A stretch of DNA of 64,000 nucleotides, from assembly GCF_902362185.1 (NCBI RefSeq), contig NC_044499.1, positions 12,797,764 through 12,861,763 of the forward strand, written 5' to 3'. The stretch's first letter is position 1. Each line of letters opens with the position of its first letter. The DNA is from Chanos chanos. Taxonomy: Eukaryota; Chordata; Actinopteri; Gonorynchiformes; Chanidae. The notes beneath the pieces were generated by a model. The model saw nothing but the letters and a program-made list of their open reading frames with translations, had not been told where the DNA came from and made no database searches. Of the stretch, positions 25,532 through 38,802 are shown in pieces. Both the position numbers and the translations under genes were made by a program.

Positions 25532-27457
25532 TTTATAACAAAAATAAGCAGTATTTTCTAAACTATTAGAGTAATAACCAGACCACAATGCAGTGGTTAA
25601 TGAACAGTGTTTGTCAGGGAAGGAGAAACACTGCTCTCCTCCCACAGTGATTTGTGCTTATGGAAGTTCAGATGCACAGCTGTCCTGCCTCTATCTCTTA
25701 CTAAAAACTGGACACTTCTCCTTTGCACTCAGGACTCCACATACAAGCTCACACTCATTTCACTGTGAGTGTATAAGCCTTTGAGGGTGTCAAAATGTCT
25801 GAGTGTATTGGACTTTAAGAGTTTTCTTTATGAAAAGAGGTTAAATGTCCGTTCACCTGTGGAAATAACACAATCACTTTCACTCCCTCCCTGCGTCCAT
25901 CTGTCTCTCATTAATGAAGGCACCTCCGTAATCTCTTTATTTGTTTGTTTTGCTTAAGGGAGAGCAAGGCGCTGTTGTACCTTCTCTACAATAGACAGAG
26001 AGAAGGAAAGGGAGAGAGAGAGAGAGAGAGAGAGAAAGAAGACACGAATGAACAGAGGACAGGAACCTGATGCCTCTGTTTCTTGTTAACAACAAAGGTG
26101 TTTGCTTTCCTTACCTCTCTTTTCCTTCTTTTCTTTCTCTTCCTCTCACTCTCTCCAGGAGGGGAGCATGTAGCGGGTGGGTCGTGGGTGGTGTAAGCAT
26201 TAGATTGGGGGTCCCATGGAAGGTGACGTGGCCTTCCTTAAATCTTGCTCTTGTTTGTGTTTCCTATGATTGAGAACACATTGGCCAAGGCTTGAACTGC
26301 TGGGGTGCTTCTCTCCAGGGTCACCCCCACCCCCCCCCTCCAGCTCCTTCCTCTGCTTAGAACTCCAACCGTTATGGGCCCAGTTGGGGTCCCAAGCCTG
26401 ACCCCCAGAGAAAGGTTCTGCTGTGACCTGACCCTCTGCCGTCCCAGCAGGAATGACCTACGCGCCACTGACCACCCTGTCCCCTCCAATCCCCCGGTAT
26501 GGTCACAGAAATGACACCTGCCCTCCTGGTGGTACCCTCCCAAACACAGCCTCTCACAGTAATTCACTATGCTCAATGAACAGTACTTCCAGATTCCAAA
26601 ATCTCGTGGTTTCAACATTCACCCATATGTCAGATATTTTCCCTCCTCTTTGCCTCAGGGAGCCTGTGAAGATATCCTATGTTGCCGTGCTGTGGTTCTG
26701 CAGTACCTTAGTGTCCTGGAGGATAGTTAGAAATTAACAACAGAAAATGTGTGTGGGACACTTCTCTTGTTTTTTTGGGGGGAGTTTTTTTTCCCTTTGT
26801 TTCAGTTTTGTGTGTTTCCGCATGCGTGCGTGCATGGATGCATGTGTGCAAGCATGGCTGTGGCTGTGTATGCGTATGTATTGAGAGGAAAGGGAGAGAG
26901 AGTAAAATGAGTAATGTTCAGCGTAGATGTGTTGGCCTCAGGAAGGCTGCACTGAGGTACAACATAAACAGGACACTGATGCGTAAGCTAAAGCAGGCAG
27001 TCATGACCCAGCACCTGCACTGCCCTCCACAGAGGCATACCTGCACTGGAAACACACAGACCCGCGTTTCCTCATTCTAAATAGAATTCATGTGACGAAA
27101 AAAACAACAAAAAAAAAAACAACCCAGAGTCAATGTGATGCTCATTATTAGATTCAGATGAACCTTTGTAAGGATGTATTCCATATCAGGGCACTTTACA
27201 TTGTACGTAGAACATTGTTAGGACGTTTTGGGACATTGAAACGGCTCTGTCTTTCACTGAAATTGTGGGTTTTCACATATATTGTCCGTCAAATGGTTTA
27301 TGATTACAATTATATTTGCACAGATTTGTATAAATTTGTGCAAATATAAAAAGCATGCACAATGTTTCAATGCGCCAGTGTGTTTTCAATATGAAACAGC
27401 AATACTTAAAATGATAGCAAACAAAAATAAAATAAACTACACTTTTAGATAGTAATA

Positions 27458-27465
27458 ATGATAAC

Positions 27466-27507
<42 letters not shown>
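27458..27507. repeat. (AAT)n microsatellite
   Basis: About 15 aat units, flanked on both sides by imperfect ataat sequence; the poly-leucine frame on the minus strand is an artefact. Confidence 0.95.
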
Positions 27508-27509
<2 letters not shown>

Positions 27510-30500
27510 TAAATCAGTCATCATCATTTTCATTTTTACTATTATTATGACCAAAAATTGCATTTCCAAGCACTTTCCTCAATAACTGCCTGAATAGACA
27601 TGTGAAGGGATTGTAGAAAACTCTGCGTATAAATAAATATACACTGTAAGTCAGATGATTGTCTGGGACAATAGTTGTATGCAATTTGTTGTGTGTCTAA
27701 CTATAAATGCCTAATCCTGAACAACCCCAGTATTGTTCAAATTTGTTGCCAGAGTAATGTGAAGTATGAGAGACTGTCTGAAAGTCTGGTTTGTTTACTT
27801 AAGACTCATCCTCATCAAAGCCCGCGGGGAGAGCTCGCCAAATTCACCTGCTCCTTCTCAGAAACAAAAGAGTGCAGGCCATCCAGAAATAACCCCTGTG
27901 AGAACATTTCCTCTGCGGCTAAAACGCTGGCCATCAAAGACAAATTTGTGCAGCTTAATTCTGTGCGGCTGCTTACCACAGATAAGGATCGAGCATTCAA
28001 GCTAACATAAGAGAGAGGATTCAGAGGAGTGCTCGAAGTCACACAACCACAATATTTTCTAAAGGGCATCGAATTTTCAACCACCCAAACGGATGACACA
28101 AGTCTGTGTCTGTGTTCCTAAACCGTGGGTGACTCTGCTTTAAATACATATATGTATTAACAAATATGAAGACATGCGCTGTCCACATGTATGACTGAGC
28201 AGTCCTACGTCAATTAGTTAATCACAGGTCAACGCGTTAAAAACAAATCTTCTGGTATAAAGCAATAGAAAACAGCGCTATTAATTCAGGATGATCAGTA
28301 AGACACAATGAGAAAGTTCATCACGCGACTTCATCTCGAGGGTCACACTGACTGCGTAGTCAGATGCCTGGTCTGGGTGTAATGCATTATAATAATTTGA
28401 CAGGCGAGTTGTTAGAAAAAATGGCCTAAAGCTTCCCATAAGTTTCCTCTGGGTGATAAGAAAGGTAAACATGGCCTCTACTCTGAAAACAAAAACATTG
28501 TCCACCCTCAGGAAGAGCACGGTAGCACTAAGGCCTTTGTAATTTAAGGCAGAGGTCATTGCTGCACTTTACAAAGTAAGGAAGCCCCCCACCCCAGGAT
28601 CAGACAAGGGACAGGTCAGCTATTACTAAAATAATTGTTGAATCAAAAGGCCTGAAACTTATACACAACACAGTACATACTGTTATATAGCCATCAATGA
28701 GTGTTTATTCATTTAATGGAGAAAACCTCACTGTAAAGGTAAAAGTGGGTGTTGAATGACAACTGTGATACATTTTTTCATATCATTACCCAGAATTCAT
28801 GGAAACATAGAGACATAAAACATAAATGAATGCCAAACATGTATTATCATGATCATTATTCATAGAAATTATGACTCCCCTTTCTTGTCAGTCTAGTCAT
28901 TTCTCCGCTGAATTGTCAGAATTGTCATCTTTTTTTTTACTGATAGGAGGGATACACTGGGAGCAGTGGCTAGGCTAAATAGAAGACACTACTTTCAGTC
29001 AAACGTAAAATGAAGCAGATCTCTGCAGTCTTCCTGACCCGGTACATTTATCCCTCAGCATTCTTGCACTCTGAACCATAAACATCCTTGTTTCAAAGAG
29101 GTAGGCAGGAAGTTTGGAAAGAGAGTTTTAAATCCTCCAAACGATATCCTCATTCTTTACAAAAAAAAGTATTGATGGGAGTCACCAGTTTGGTAATTAT
29201 GCAATATTCCCGATCTTTATATTTTCTTTGCTCAATTCATTAGCAATTAAAAGTGCTGCTCTACAGAATGCAAAATAGCTTAAATTGATCACGCTTTTTT
29301 TTTTTTTTAATATTCCACCATTGTGTTGAAATTTCCATTAGATACTAAGCTTTACGCTGGCTTCATTGTCCCATTTTGTTGTATTCTGACACAAAAAAGT
29401 AATGCCATTTTTAAAAGAATGCCACATGATGTGGATTAGTATAACAACAACAGTACAACAACAGTAGTATAACAACGGTAGGATCGTTTGTATTCTTAAA
29501 TTTTATATTAACTACATATTAATTTTGGCGGTGGTAGGTCTGGTGATAGTGGTAGTTGTTGTAATATACGTAATAGTAATAGCATAATTTTGGTCGTATT
29601 TTTAAAATGATTTTTAACTGTTCCATTAAAGATCAGAAGTCAACAGACTGCTTGAGACAACTGCAGTATGAAATAAAGTGTAGTACTATTTTTGCAAAAA
29701 CCGAAGCCGGATCTTTGCATTGTTCGATTTTCAGCTTGGTCGAAGTTTGCCTCTAAACCACAGGTTGGTACAGAGGCGATGACACACATGACAATGCTGC
29801 AGCACCTGCATCGGCTCACGGGAGACAGAGAATGGCCTCTTGGTGAAAACCCGAGGGGTCTGCATGGGTGGTCGGAGGAATAACACTCCTCAAAAGTTTG
29901 GGAGGGGGGCATAAGTAGAAGAAGAAATTAACAGTGATCCCGGATTTTATGTGATGTTAGTTATACTAACACTGAAAGGAAAACGAGAATTAGGGCATTA
30001 CTTTAAGTTAGCCTAGGGTATATGCAAACTACATTTGAACTACATGGGTGCACAGTTTTGCGTTGATAGACATTGTTTCAGTATCCGTGTACTTATCATT
30101 TCGTTTAACAGATGAATATCATGTGGGGGTTTTTTTTTATTCCAGTGACGAGGGTCATATCAGTAAAAAAAATAAAAAGGTGAATGACACAAATATCAAA
30201 TGTAGCAATACATATCAATCGAGACATTTTAACAGGCTGATTGCATTGCTCTTCTCTAGACTCGACGAAGTGCTATGAGTTATACAGCACGCGCGGAAAG
30301 TTTGAATGTGTCAGGTTGAAAAAATGTGTCAGGTCGACAAAGTTACAATTACTTTAGAGTATCCTTGAAGATGTTGCAATTACCACAAGCGTTTTGTCGT
30401 GAATTTCAAAATGCTTCAAATGCTATTCTCAAGTGATGTGCTCCTGGTAAACATTACTACAAGAAATAACATATTAATTAGAGTGGCTGCTCACTGAAAT

Positions 30501-31017
30501 ACTTGGGTATAAGTATTCTTTATTTAAGCAAGCGTTAAGATACGCATTTCTTAGCGCATTCGATACGTTGCCAAAGGATGGGGGTTAAAGTGACGAAAGC
30601 GGAACAAATCATTATCAGAGCGCCCTGCTGCTCACTAGACACGCGAGGGACTGGCGAAAGAGCCACTTCAACTCACAGAGAGACGAAATATACCAAGGAG
30701 CTTTCTGGTCTCTCTATCGAAGGTATTGAGGGTAATCCAACGTTGATATAGCTGATGAAGATATATACAGTTCTGCTATAGCGAACTCTTATAATATTGT
30801 TTCGGTGGTTTAATTCGTACGACCCTGGTAACCACTGCGTCAAAGGCATGCAAACAGGAGACCAAATTGTTAAATATCAGGTACGTTGCTTTTTGAATTG
30901 TTTCGACTTTGACATGTCTTTCATATCCATAATAAGAAGGCTCACATAACCTAACTTGCTTCGTGTTTTCACAATTTGTTTTGATATTTTGGTTTGTTTT
31001 GTTATGTTTTAGAAGTG

Positions 31018-31908
31018 ATGGCATCTTACCATAGCTTAGAGGGTGACGCAATGTCTTTGATGGTCCATGACACCAACTCAGTCAAGACAGAGGAATTTGT
31101 CAAAGATGAACAGGTCCAGGAGCAGAGTTCGGATAAAGTGGATCCGTCCCAAAAGCCCCCTTACTCGTATGTTGCGTTAATTGCGATGGCAATCAGGGAT
31201 AGTTCAGAAAAGAGGCTGACTTTATCGGGTATCTACCAGTATATAATTACCAAGTTCCCTTTCTATGAGAAGAATAAGAAGGGTTGGCAAAATAGCATTC
31301 GACATAATTTGAGCCTAAATGAATGTTTCATTAAAGTGCCACGGGAAGGTGGAGGCGAAAGAAAAGGGAATTATTGGACCCTGGACCCAGCTTGTGAGGA
31401 CATGTTCGAGAAGGGAAATTACAGACGCAGGCGACGGATGAAACGACCATTCAGACCCCCCACCGCTCACTTCCAGCCGGGGAAATCTCTCTTCGGCGGT
31501 GAAGGATACAGCTATCTGTCCCCTCCCAAATACATCCAGTCCAGCTTCATGAACAACACCTGGCCGCTTAACCAACCTTCCCCGCCGATGTCCTATGCGT
31601 CATGTCAAATGGGAAATGGCAATGTGAGTCCCATCAATGTGAAAGGTCTCTCCGCTCATTCCTACAATCCGTACTCTCGAATGCAGGCAATGGGCTTCCC
31701 AAACATGATCCCGAACTCGTATAACGGCATGAGCCACCACCAGCATCAGCCAGAGCAGCTAGGCGCACCCACAGCAGCGCCTTCCCCAGTGCCTTCCAGT
31801 AATGCGGCGAGCCTACAGTTTGCTTGTGCCCGTCAACCGAGCGAGCTGTACTCTTACTGGGATCATGAGGCGAAACATACTGCGTTGCATTCTCGGATTG
31901 ACATTTAA
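31018..31908 (+). CDS. foxl2: forkhead transcription factor FOXL2 (probably foxl2b)
   Basis: FOXL2 is a nuclear forkhead regulator of ovary and granulosa-cell identity, eyelid and pituitary development. This is one uninterrupted exon of 296 residues. The forkhead domain spans about residues 46-140: [16 protein letters not shown], the recognition helix [19 protein letters not shown], the wing [20 protein letters not shown] and a basic end [11 protein letters not shown]. These are near-identical to vertebrate FOXL2. The tail keeps family patches ([53 protein letters not shown]) and, as in fish, has no polyalanine tract. The ATG at 31018 gives MASYH, matching the family start; an in-frame ATG 24 bp upstream is less likely. 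Divergence in the tail, with loss of the MMHC residues usual before SYWDH, suggests the second teleost copy; a synteny check would settle a versus b. A TA-rich 3'UTR follows, with aataaa at 33086. Confidence 0.95.
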   Translation: MASYHSLEGDAMSLMVHDTNSVKTEEFVKDEQVQEQSSDKVDPSQKPPYSYVALIAMAIRDSSEKRLTLSGIYQYIITKFPFYEKNKKGWQNSIRHNLSLNECFIKVPREGGGERKGNYWTLDPACEDMFEKGNYRRRRRMKRPFRPPTAHFQPGKSLFGGEGYSYLSPPKYIQSSFMNNTWPLNQPSPPMSYASCQMGNGNVSPINVKGLSAHSYNPYSRMQAMGFPNMIPNSYNGMSHHQHQPEQLGAPTAAPSPVPSSNAASLQFACARQPSELYSYWDHEAKHTALHSRIDI

Positions 31909-33085
31909 ACTGTACATTTGCAACATTCACCAGTGATACAAGACGGACGGATTGACAACTTTAAAGTGCCATATAGTAATTCACATCGCCTTTATTTTAG
32001 ATTAGTTTTTGTTACTTTTACCTTTTTTCTCCCTTTCACTCACAGCTGAAAGTTAGAGTAGATGCGCATTTTGGGACAGATGCAAGGAGGATATTAGTCA
32101 GTTCGACTCCGATGAAAAGGAACAGACTCCAGATTCGAAAAAGAGATTGTACGTTTCCACGGGGACGGTAAAAGACAAAGTAGTTTCTTTTATGAATCAG
32201 ATCTTATTATAAGAATATTACATCGTATATTTCAAAATTTGTAACTGCATAATTCTCGAACCGTTTTGTTGACTATAGGGGGATTATTTATGCTCCCTTT
32301 TCTCTGAGACTTTCAAGCCGCTTAGAACGGTTCATTCGGTAACAGAAGCTAAAATAATTTGAAATAGACGTCTTTGATCTTTTTACCGCTTATTGCTGAT
32401 TTTATTTTTCTCCAAGACCTTTTGGGACCATGACGAATTAGCACTTATTTATCTTAAAGATAGATTTCCTCCGACTTTGGTCGTGTTGTTGACAGTGTTT
32501 CGCTGACACAGGCCCAATGCCTGTTTCGTCTAAAATGTTGAATGTGAGAAAACAACAGCCTAGAAACGAAATGTAAAGAGACCCCCCCCCCCCCCAAAAA
32601 GAACAACATATTGTTTATCTGTGTTTTTTGTTGTTGTTGTTAAATTCCGAATGTCACCCACCCAAAAAGAAAGAGAGTGCATTACAAATGCACAGATTTA
32701 GACCACGTATTGCAGAATCGTTTCCTTCTCATAACACACCGAATACGGTCAATTTACTTGATGTCAATGTCCGTTTAACGAAGAAAAGTTGCAACAATGT
32801 GTTTACATACATTTTTCAAGGTAGTCTATCTCTGCAATGTGGCTAACGTCTTGCTCTGTTCATTTGAAACTTTGCCAAACATATTAGCCGCAATGTAGGT
32901 CATTAAATTTGTAATTACAACATATCAGTTCCAAACCATCATTCTACTTGTGAGTTTTATAATACATCATAAATTATGCCATTATAATGCAAGTTTTAAA
33001 AATAACATCAAGATATGCGTAATTTGTCAGTAGCCAGCTCTCACTGACAATATGTCTTCCGTGCATCATGGATAGATTTTGTGTA

Positions 33086-33091
33086 AATAAA
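33086..33091 (+). terminator. candidate foxl2 polyadenylation signal
   Basis: An aataaa hexamer about 1.18 kb after the foxl2 stop codon, followed by a tg/tt-rich stretch. It is the first clean hexamer that gives a plausible 3'UTR length. Cleavage would be expected 10-30 bp further on. Confidence 0.55.
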
Positions 33092-33504
33092 GTATTGTCA
33101 ACCAATTTTACAGTGTCGGATATAATGAATTGAACGTTTGTGTCTCAAAAAAGAAAAGGTCAACCTACTTGATAAGACAACCGAATTTGCAATTTAGCAG
33201 TGCTCTGTTTCTCAGTGCATTGGTGATTCACAGTAAACAATAACAGCGTATTTAATGACACTTTAACGATGAATTTCAACCTCACTGACTTCCACAATTA
33301 AATACGTTTTTCTCTCTAAATGCAACTATGTCAAGAATTAAAATCAAATTCGTAATCGGTAGGTGTAGCAGATAACATACTCAAAGTTTGGATTGATTCT
33401 GCTTTTCACAGAAAATAAAACAAAACATTGTTTATCAGTCCACTGTTAGAAATTCACAATCTTTACAATTCTATCGTTTTCCTGTATTTTTACATAAATG
33501 TGAA

Positions 33505-33583
33505 GGATAGTCCAATAATACTATCCAGTAATATATACAAGTATTATTGGATAGTATCATTGGATAGTCCAATAATGCTATCC
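33505..33583. repeat. nested direct/inverted repeat cluster
   Basis: The 22-mer at 33505-33526 (ggatagt-ccaataat-actatcc, itself a hairpin with 7-bp arms) recurs at 33562-33583 with one change. Between them lies an inverted piece, attattggatagt. The whole 79 bp can fold in several alternative hairpins. It looks like a small local duplication rather than a known element. Confidence 0.7.
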
Positions 33584-34317
33584 TATAGTAGTTACTTATA
33601 GTTTTAAAAGGGTGATCAGTTAGGAAATATTTTGAATAAGTCATTTAATCTCTGTGTCTCAGTGAATATTTTAAGGACAAAAATGTAATTTCTGCAATCA
33701 AAAGAGGAAGATTTAAAAAGTCAGAAGTCATATTGTTCTGAAGTCTTGGTTTTTCCAGTCACATAAAATTTGAAAAAAGAAAAGAAAAACTAAAAATAAA
33801 AAAGCAAAGTTAAATTTAAAAGTAAAAAAAAAAAATCAGTAATAAATAATTAGTTATATCTGCACAATCAACTACAAGTCACCTAAGTGAATTCCGAACT
33901 GAGAATAAATATTATTTATGGACAATTTTATTTATGTAATTATTGCAGTCCCACCAAGCAGATATCCATTTAATTCATTCAAAACCCTTGTCAACCTGTT
34001 TCTGGAACTACTAATGTTTTAATAGTTTCCCTGGGTTCTAAACTCTTTACTTTCAGCATTGCCATGAGGTCATGGTATGGCATATGTCTATTTCTGAGTG
34101 CTGATGCTGTCTAAGGTCTGATATGCCTCCTTGGTCTGAGAAGATTTCTGCCCCACAGTGGGTGATTTGACCATGGGTGAATATGAGAACGTCAGGAAAT
34201 CACATGCACGTCTCAGCCAGGCCTTTAGTGTCTTCAGTGTTTTCAGAGGTCTGAGGAGGGGGAGGTGTGTGAGAAAGTGGAAGATTCTCAAAGGAATTTC
34301 AGAGAATAAATTTATAC

Positions 34318-34382
34318 TCTTTCAGTTAAAAGAAAGGGTTTCAGTTAAAAGAAAGGGTTTCAGTTAAAAGAAAGGGTTCAGA
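34318..34382. repeat. 19-bp tandem repeat, about 3.4 copies
   Basis: The unit tttcagttaaaagaaaggg is repeated three times almost exactly, then decays. It is a short minisatellite in non-coding sequence. Confidence 0.85.
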
Positions 34383-36570
34383 AAAGGTTTTTTTCTGTTC
34401 TAAGACCTAAAAATGTAATGTCCTAAAAATGCACCAGAAAACTCAAGGAACTTGTGAGATAATCTCCCAACAAGTCAATCTACTAGTCAGCATTTCCTCC
34501 TGAAAATGAGTATAAAGATATTCTTTAAAATGTGTTCACTGCTCACAGTGTAGGATCAGCTCCTAAATTCACATTAATTTTGTGTTAAATCAAATTCTGT
34601 TCTCGGACTGTTCAAAAACGTACATAATTAGTGATTAATTATGATTAATACATATATTGTGAAGTTAACAAAAGAACCAGAGCTAATTTAATAAACAAAA
34701 ATATAAACATATTGAGTATATGATTGTGTGTAGCTTTTCTTTCCTAAACTTTGATGCGGACTGTCGGTGTCCAACATGATTAAAAACAAACAAACAAACA
34801 AACAAAAAACACAGGCATATGCTTTCAGTTTACTGCATTTAAATTGTGCTGGCTACATTAACAAACGTTTTCAAGTTCATTTACATCAGCCTAAGTCCTG
34901 TTGGAATCCTATCTGGTCAACAGTTTCCCAGAGACATTTAGAGCGCCTTGAATAAATGTTTTAAGTCGTTCTGACGCGTAATGTGCATACGTCGCAGCCG
35001 TCCCTTTAAACTGGGAAGGCACTGATAAGTTAAATGATAGCCTTATGAACGCAGAAAATGATTTTATTCTTTCTTTTGTATTTTGACTTCTAATCATTCA
35101 TCTGAACTTTTTCTCAACTCGTTTTTGAAATGTTGTTTGAGGTGGACTTTGCACAGTTCACTCTGGCCCCATTGAAATGAAAGAATATGGGGTCATTATT
35201 ATTTACACTACAATAAACAGAATCGTAATTGTCGAGGGAACTCAGGAATTTCAGCATTCCGGGCATTGTTAAGAAATCTGCAAAGACAAATACAGAAAAT
35301 GGTTGAATATTTTCTCTTGGTGAACTGCAACGGTTTAACGCACTGTAGAACAGCACAAAGATGCGACCCTAATTTTTTGATCACGTTTCAACGGACACTC
35401 TTGCCGACTATGGCCAAGAAACACAATTTACACCTTTGGACCCTTCTTGGGCGGGTGAGTCACTTCAGGGTCCCTGTACCCTCCCACTTAGTGGTGGCAA
35501 AAGGTTGCATGCGTGACGGAGGAAACAAGAACTTGCAAGAAACCCTTTAATTGAGCATTCCAAACCTACACGGAAAAGGAAGTTGAAAAAGAAAAGTGTA
35601 TACAGACCAGTCAAACCTACAGTCCTTCATTAACGTATCGCATTTCCCCTCTGAATTATGGATGACTTACATCCATAAAAACATATTATAGTATTTAAGG
35701 AGTGTGTGTAAATGTTGACCTTTTAATGTTTTGTATTGAACTGACCTGAAGCAAACCATTTGTGGAAAATTACCTTGATCCCCACGGAAAGTGAATGTGA
35801 AAGTATTGAGTTGCATTTCTACCACTACTGTCAAGTTGCTTCTCGAGTTAAATTAACTTTGTTTTTCCGAAAGCGATGTCATCAAAGATCAGATACTAAT
35901 TTCTGTATCTCCTGATTCCAATAAAATTCTATATTGTTGCATACTTAAACAAGATGCCCTCATATTTCTGTTAATATTCTTTTGTATGTCCACTTCCCAA
36001 CTATCTGTCGTAAATCTAGTCCGCAAAGATGTTCCATGCCATCCCAAGCTGAACAGGATTTGTATTTATCGCTGCGTAGTTGGACAGTGTAAGGTATAAT
36101 TGTACTATTTATAAGTGTGATATGAGGTTACAGTATTACACTAAGCTTTTTGTGACAGTGAAGCCTCATGTTGTGACTTATTTGACTGAAGGCACAGTAC
36201 GTTCCTGTAACCATGTGTTTATTTGCATTTTTATTTTTGCCACATACCAAAATTCTTTGATGGATGATAACATCTGGCTACTCATTTCAACAACTCCAGC
36301 TTCCTCCTAATACACATGACATGGACATCAAAAGAATACGATCGAGGCAGAAAACAAGATCGTAATGGTTATACTGACAGGAAATATTACATTTAAAAAG
36401 TCGTTGAGGTCACAGAGATTCTATACGGTCAGAGATGAAGAAAAGAAGTGGACTTGAACATTGATGACTACTACATGGAAAAATTCAGCCATGGTTTAAA
36501 TACCTTCCTGTCGAAGAGAGGACCCACAGAGACAATAACCAGAAACAGCTGAAGTACGGTTGCATGCTAC

Positions 36571-36598
36571 GTCAGCAAATAATTAATTATTTGCTAAC
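36571..36598. repeat. 28-bp AT-rich palindrome with TAATTA core
   Basis: Bases 36574-36595 (agcaaataattaattatttgct as halves of 11) are a perfect palindrome, extended by a near-match to 28 bp. The centre taatta-type cores are homeodomain-binding-like. It lies 4.7 kb downstream of foxl2 and 4.3 kb from kcnj10's start. Confidence 0.6.
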
Positions 36599-38120
36599 TT
36601 AATGGATGCCTGAAATATGGTAAGCCTACACATGACACTGAAAAAATGTGGGAGAGAAAATGTAATGAATACGAATATTTGTGAGACAGTTAAATAAAGT
36701 AATGAGAGATGATTAGATGTACAACTTCATATATATACGCCATGCATTAGAAAATCCCACGGGATCCCTTTCTGCTGCTTTGTTATTGCCCCGGTATCCT
36801 CCCTAGATTAATGATTATGAAAGGCAATGATGTAATATATTTTAAATCAGACTAAACAGATCAGTCAGATTAGTGTGTATTTTGGTATATGCAGGCTTAT
36901 TTATTAATTTAGTTAATACTTTATATCAACAGTACCGCACTTAACAACTATGTGCTCATAGCTCACCGGTTTCAAGCCGAGTTTATTCAGAAATAGCCCA
37001 GTATTTTCGCATATCGGGCCAAGTATCTGTAAATCCAAAGATGCTCTTAAAAGAGGCGCTGATATTGTAACTATTTTCATATATTAAATGCGCATGTAGG
37101 TGGTAGACGTTTTTAGAAATATAGCGCTATCCTGGCATTTTGAAAAGGACACCACTAGAGGTCACCGCAGACAATATTAATATCTACTAGGCGACTCAGA
37201 AACAGCTCTGCAGTCTTAAGGCACTTGAAAGCAAGATGGACTTTTTTCCAGGATTTGTTTGACAAATGTCAGCTATGCTAGTACATTACCTGGGGAGGAT
37301 CATGAAGAAGTGATGTAGAGAATGAGGACATGAAGCTGTTGGAACAAAGAGCCTTAAATTAAAAAAAAAATCAATGATTCATTAAAACCTCTCCCATGTC
37401 CAGAATTTTTCTCTTTTTTCTCAACCTAAGTAAACCTATTAAAAACAGTCACATTATGAGAGGACAGTTGTGTGCACTATAACATATGTTATGTGTGTGC
37501 TTTGGGTGGATATGATTGGTAAATTAACTTGAAAATGCACATTATTATCCATCAGTACAGCTGGTTTAAACTGGATCTGATGGCTTTTTTTCACATTAGT
37601 CAAATGCAAAGTTCACAAGGTACAGAGGTCACATTAAATTCATCTATTTTAAATCAATCCCTCTGGGTTATTCTGATAACAATGTTGCATTGTATAACCA
37701 AACAACAACAGTGTGCAGTTAAAAACTAAGGACTTAGAATTAATCACTGAATAATTTCACAGCCCAGTGTTATTTCAGTTTCCAGTACAAATTAGAAAAG
37801 CATTTCTAAGAATGCTCACTCAGAATATAAGTGATGATAATCAAAGATAAATGCACAGCATTGAACTGTTCATCAGAAACATACCATACCATGACAGGAC
37901 AGAGAGATTTCAGCTTTACATCTTTGTCAGACCATGAAAGGAGCCATATGGGTGCCTGTTCCTTCCACTAACTTCATTATACACAAAATATAATGCATTT
38001 TGGACTTTGTTGGAAAGCTGTTCTGCTTTCTAAATAAGCCACCTCCTGGTGCAACACATCTTCATAGAAAATACACATTAACCTGCAATGAGATGATCGC
38101 TAATGGCCTCTTCTCTCACA

Positions 38121-38121
38121 G

Positions 38122-38153
<32 letters not shown>

Positions 38154-38154
38154 G
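38121..38154. repeat. (ATC)n microsatellite
   Basis: About 11 tca/atc units; poly-His and poly-Ile frames across it are artefacts. Confidence 0.95.
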
Positions 38155-38765
38155 GTACTGCCAGAATCAGTTATCGTCGTACTCATGGTCATTATCATAA
38201 CTGTCGTCATCATTGTTATCCTTACCATCCAGAAATCCACATGACCTCTGCCATTTTTATACATCAGAGAGAACACTCACTATAACTGTGTAATACTCTT
38301 ACCACTGGTCCACATACTGCTTCAGAACCATCATATTATACAGCACCCAATTTTAAAAAAAGGTTACAAAATGCTAATGAAAATCACATTTGTTATTTCA
38401 AACTACAGATACATTCACCATCTGAAAAAGCAAGACTCTTTCTTAAGAAGTCCTAAGAACACTAAAGTGCTTTTAGTATTGTATTGTGCTTTCCAGTGCA
38501 AAGCACTACTGTGTAGTAGACATTGTCTAAAGTGCAGGTTTGTTGAAATAAAAGTGCCACCATCTGAAATAAAAGAAAAAGTGCAACAAATTTAGAAATT
38601 CTCTGTCTACCTCTGTGCAATCGCTACAGTATCTCTGAACATTCCTCCATGCAGAGGTTCCAGTGCTGCTGCCGTGGTAACTAAGAAACGTTAACCTTTG
38701 GACAAAAACCAGAACTGATTCTCGTCCACTGTGAGAGAGAGCAGCCTAACAAGCAGTCAGAATAC

Positions 38766-38766
<1 letters not shown>

Positions 38767-38797
<31 letters not shown>

Positions 38798-38799
38798 TT
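38767..38799. repeat. (TG)n microsatellite at the 3' end of kcnj10
   Basis: About 16 tg units ending 4 bp before the kcnj10 stop codon (minus strand), so on the transcript a CA run opens the 3'UTR almost at the stop. Confidence 0.95.
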
Positions 38800-38802
38800 A
38801 TT

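Larger units (their letters stand above)
23191..31017. other. gene-free interval upstream of foxl2
   Basis: No supportable gene. It holds G17 (23675-23691), TC (25497-25528), GA (26010-26034) and AAT (27458-27507) repeats. The part from about 27750 to 28070 is low-repeat and open in three frames. The last few kilobases are expected to hold the foxl2 promoter and possibly enhancers; an acceptor-like ttatgttttag ends 6 bp before the foxl2 ATG, so a 5'UTR intron is possible. Confidence 0.4.
31909..38802. other. foxl2 3'UTR and non-coding interval to kcnj10
   Basis: After the foxl2 3'UTR (to about 33110, with a C14 run at 32581) no gene is supportable up to the kcnj10 stop. The sequence is very AT-rich with chance open frames below 100 codons. 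Named items inside are listed separately: a small nested palindrome set (33505), a 19-bp tandem repeat (34318), an AT palindrome (36571), and ATC and TG microsatellites. Confidence 0.45.

Noticed and set aside
26238-26618. 126-codon minus frame and overlapping plus frames
   Set aside because: Open in several frames because of G/C-rich local composition; nothing recognisable, no matching splice sites found.
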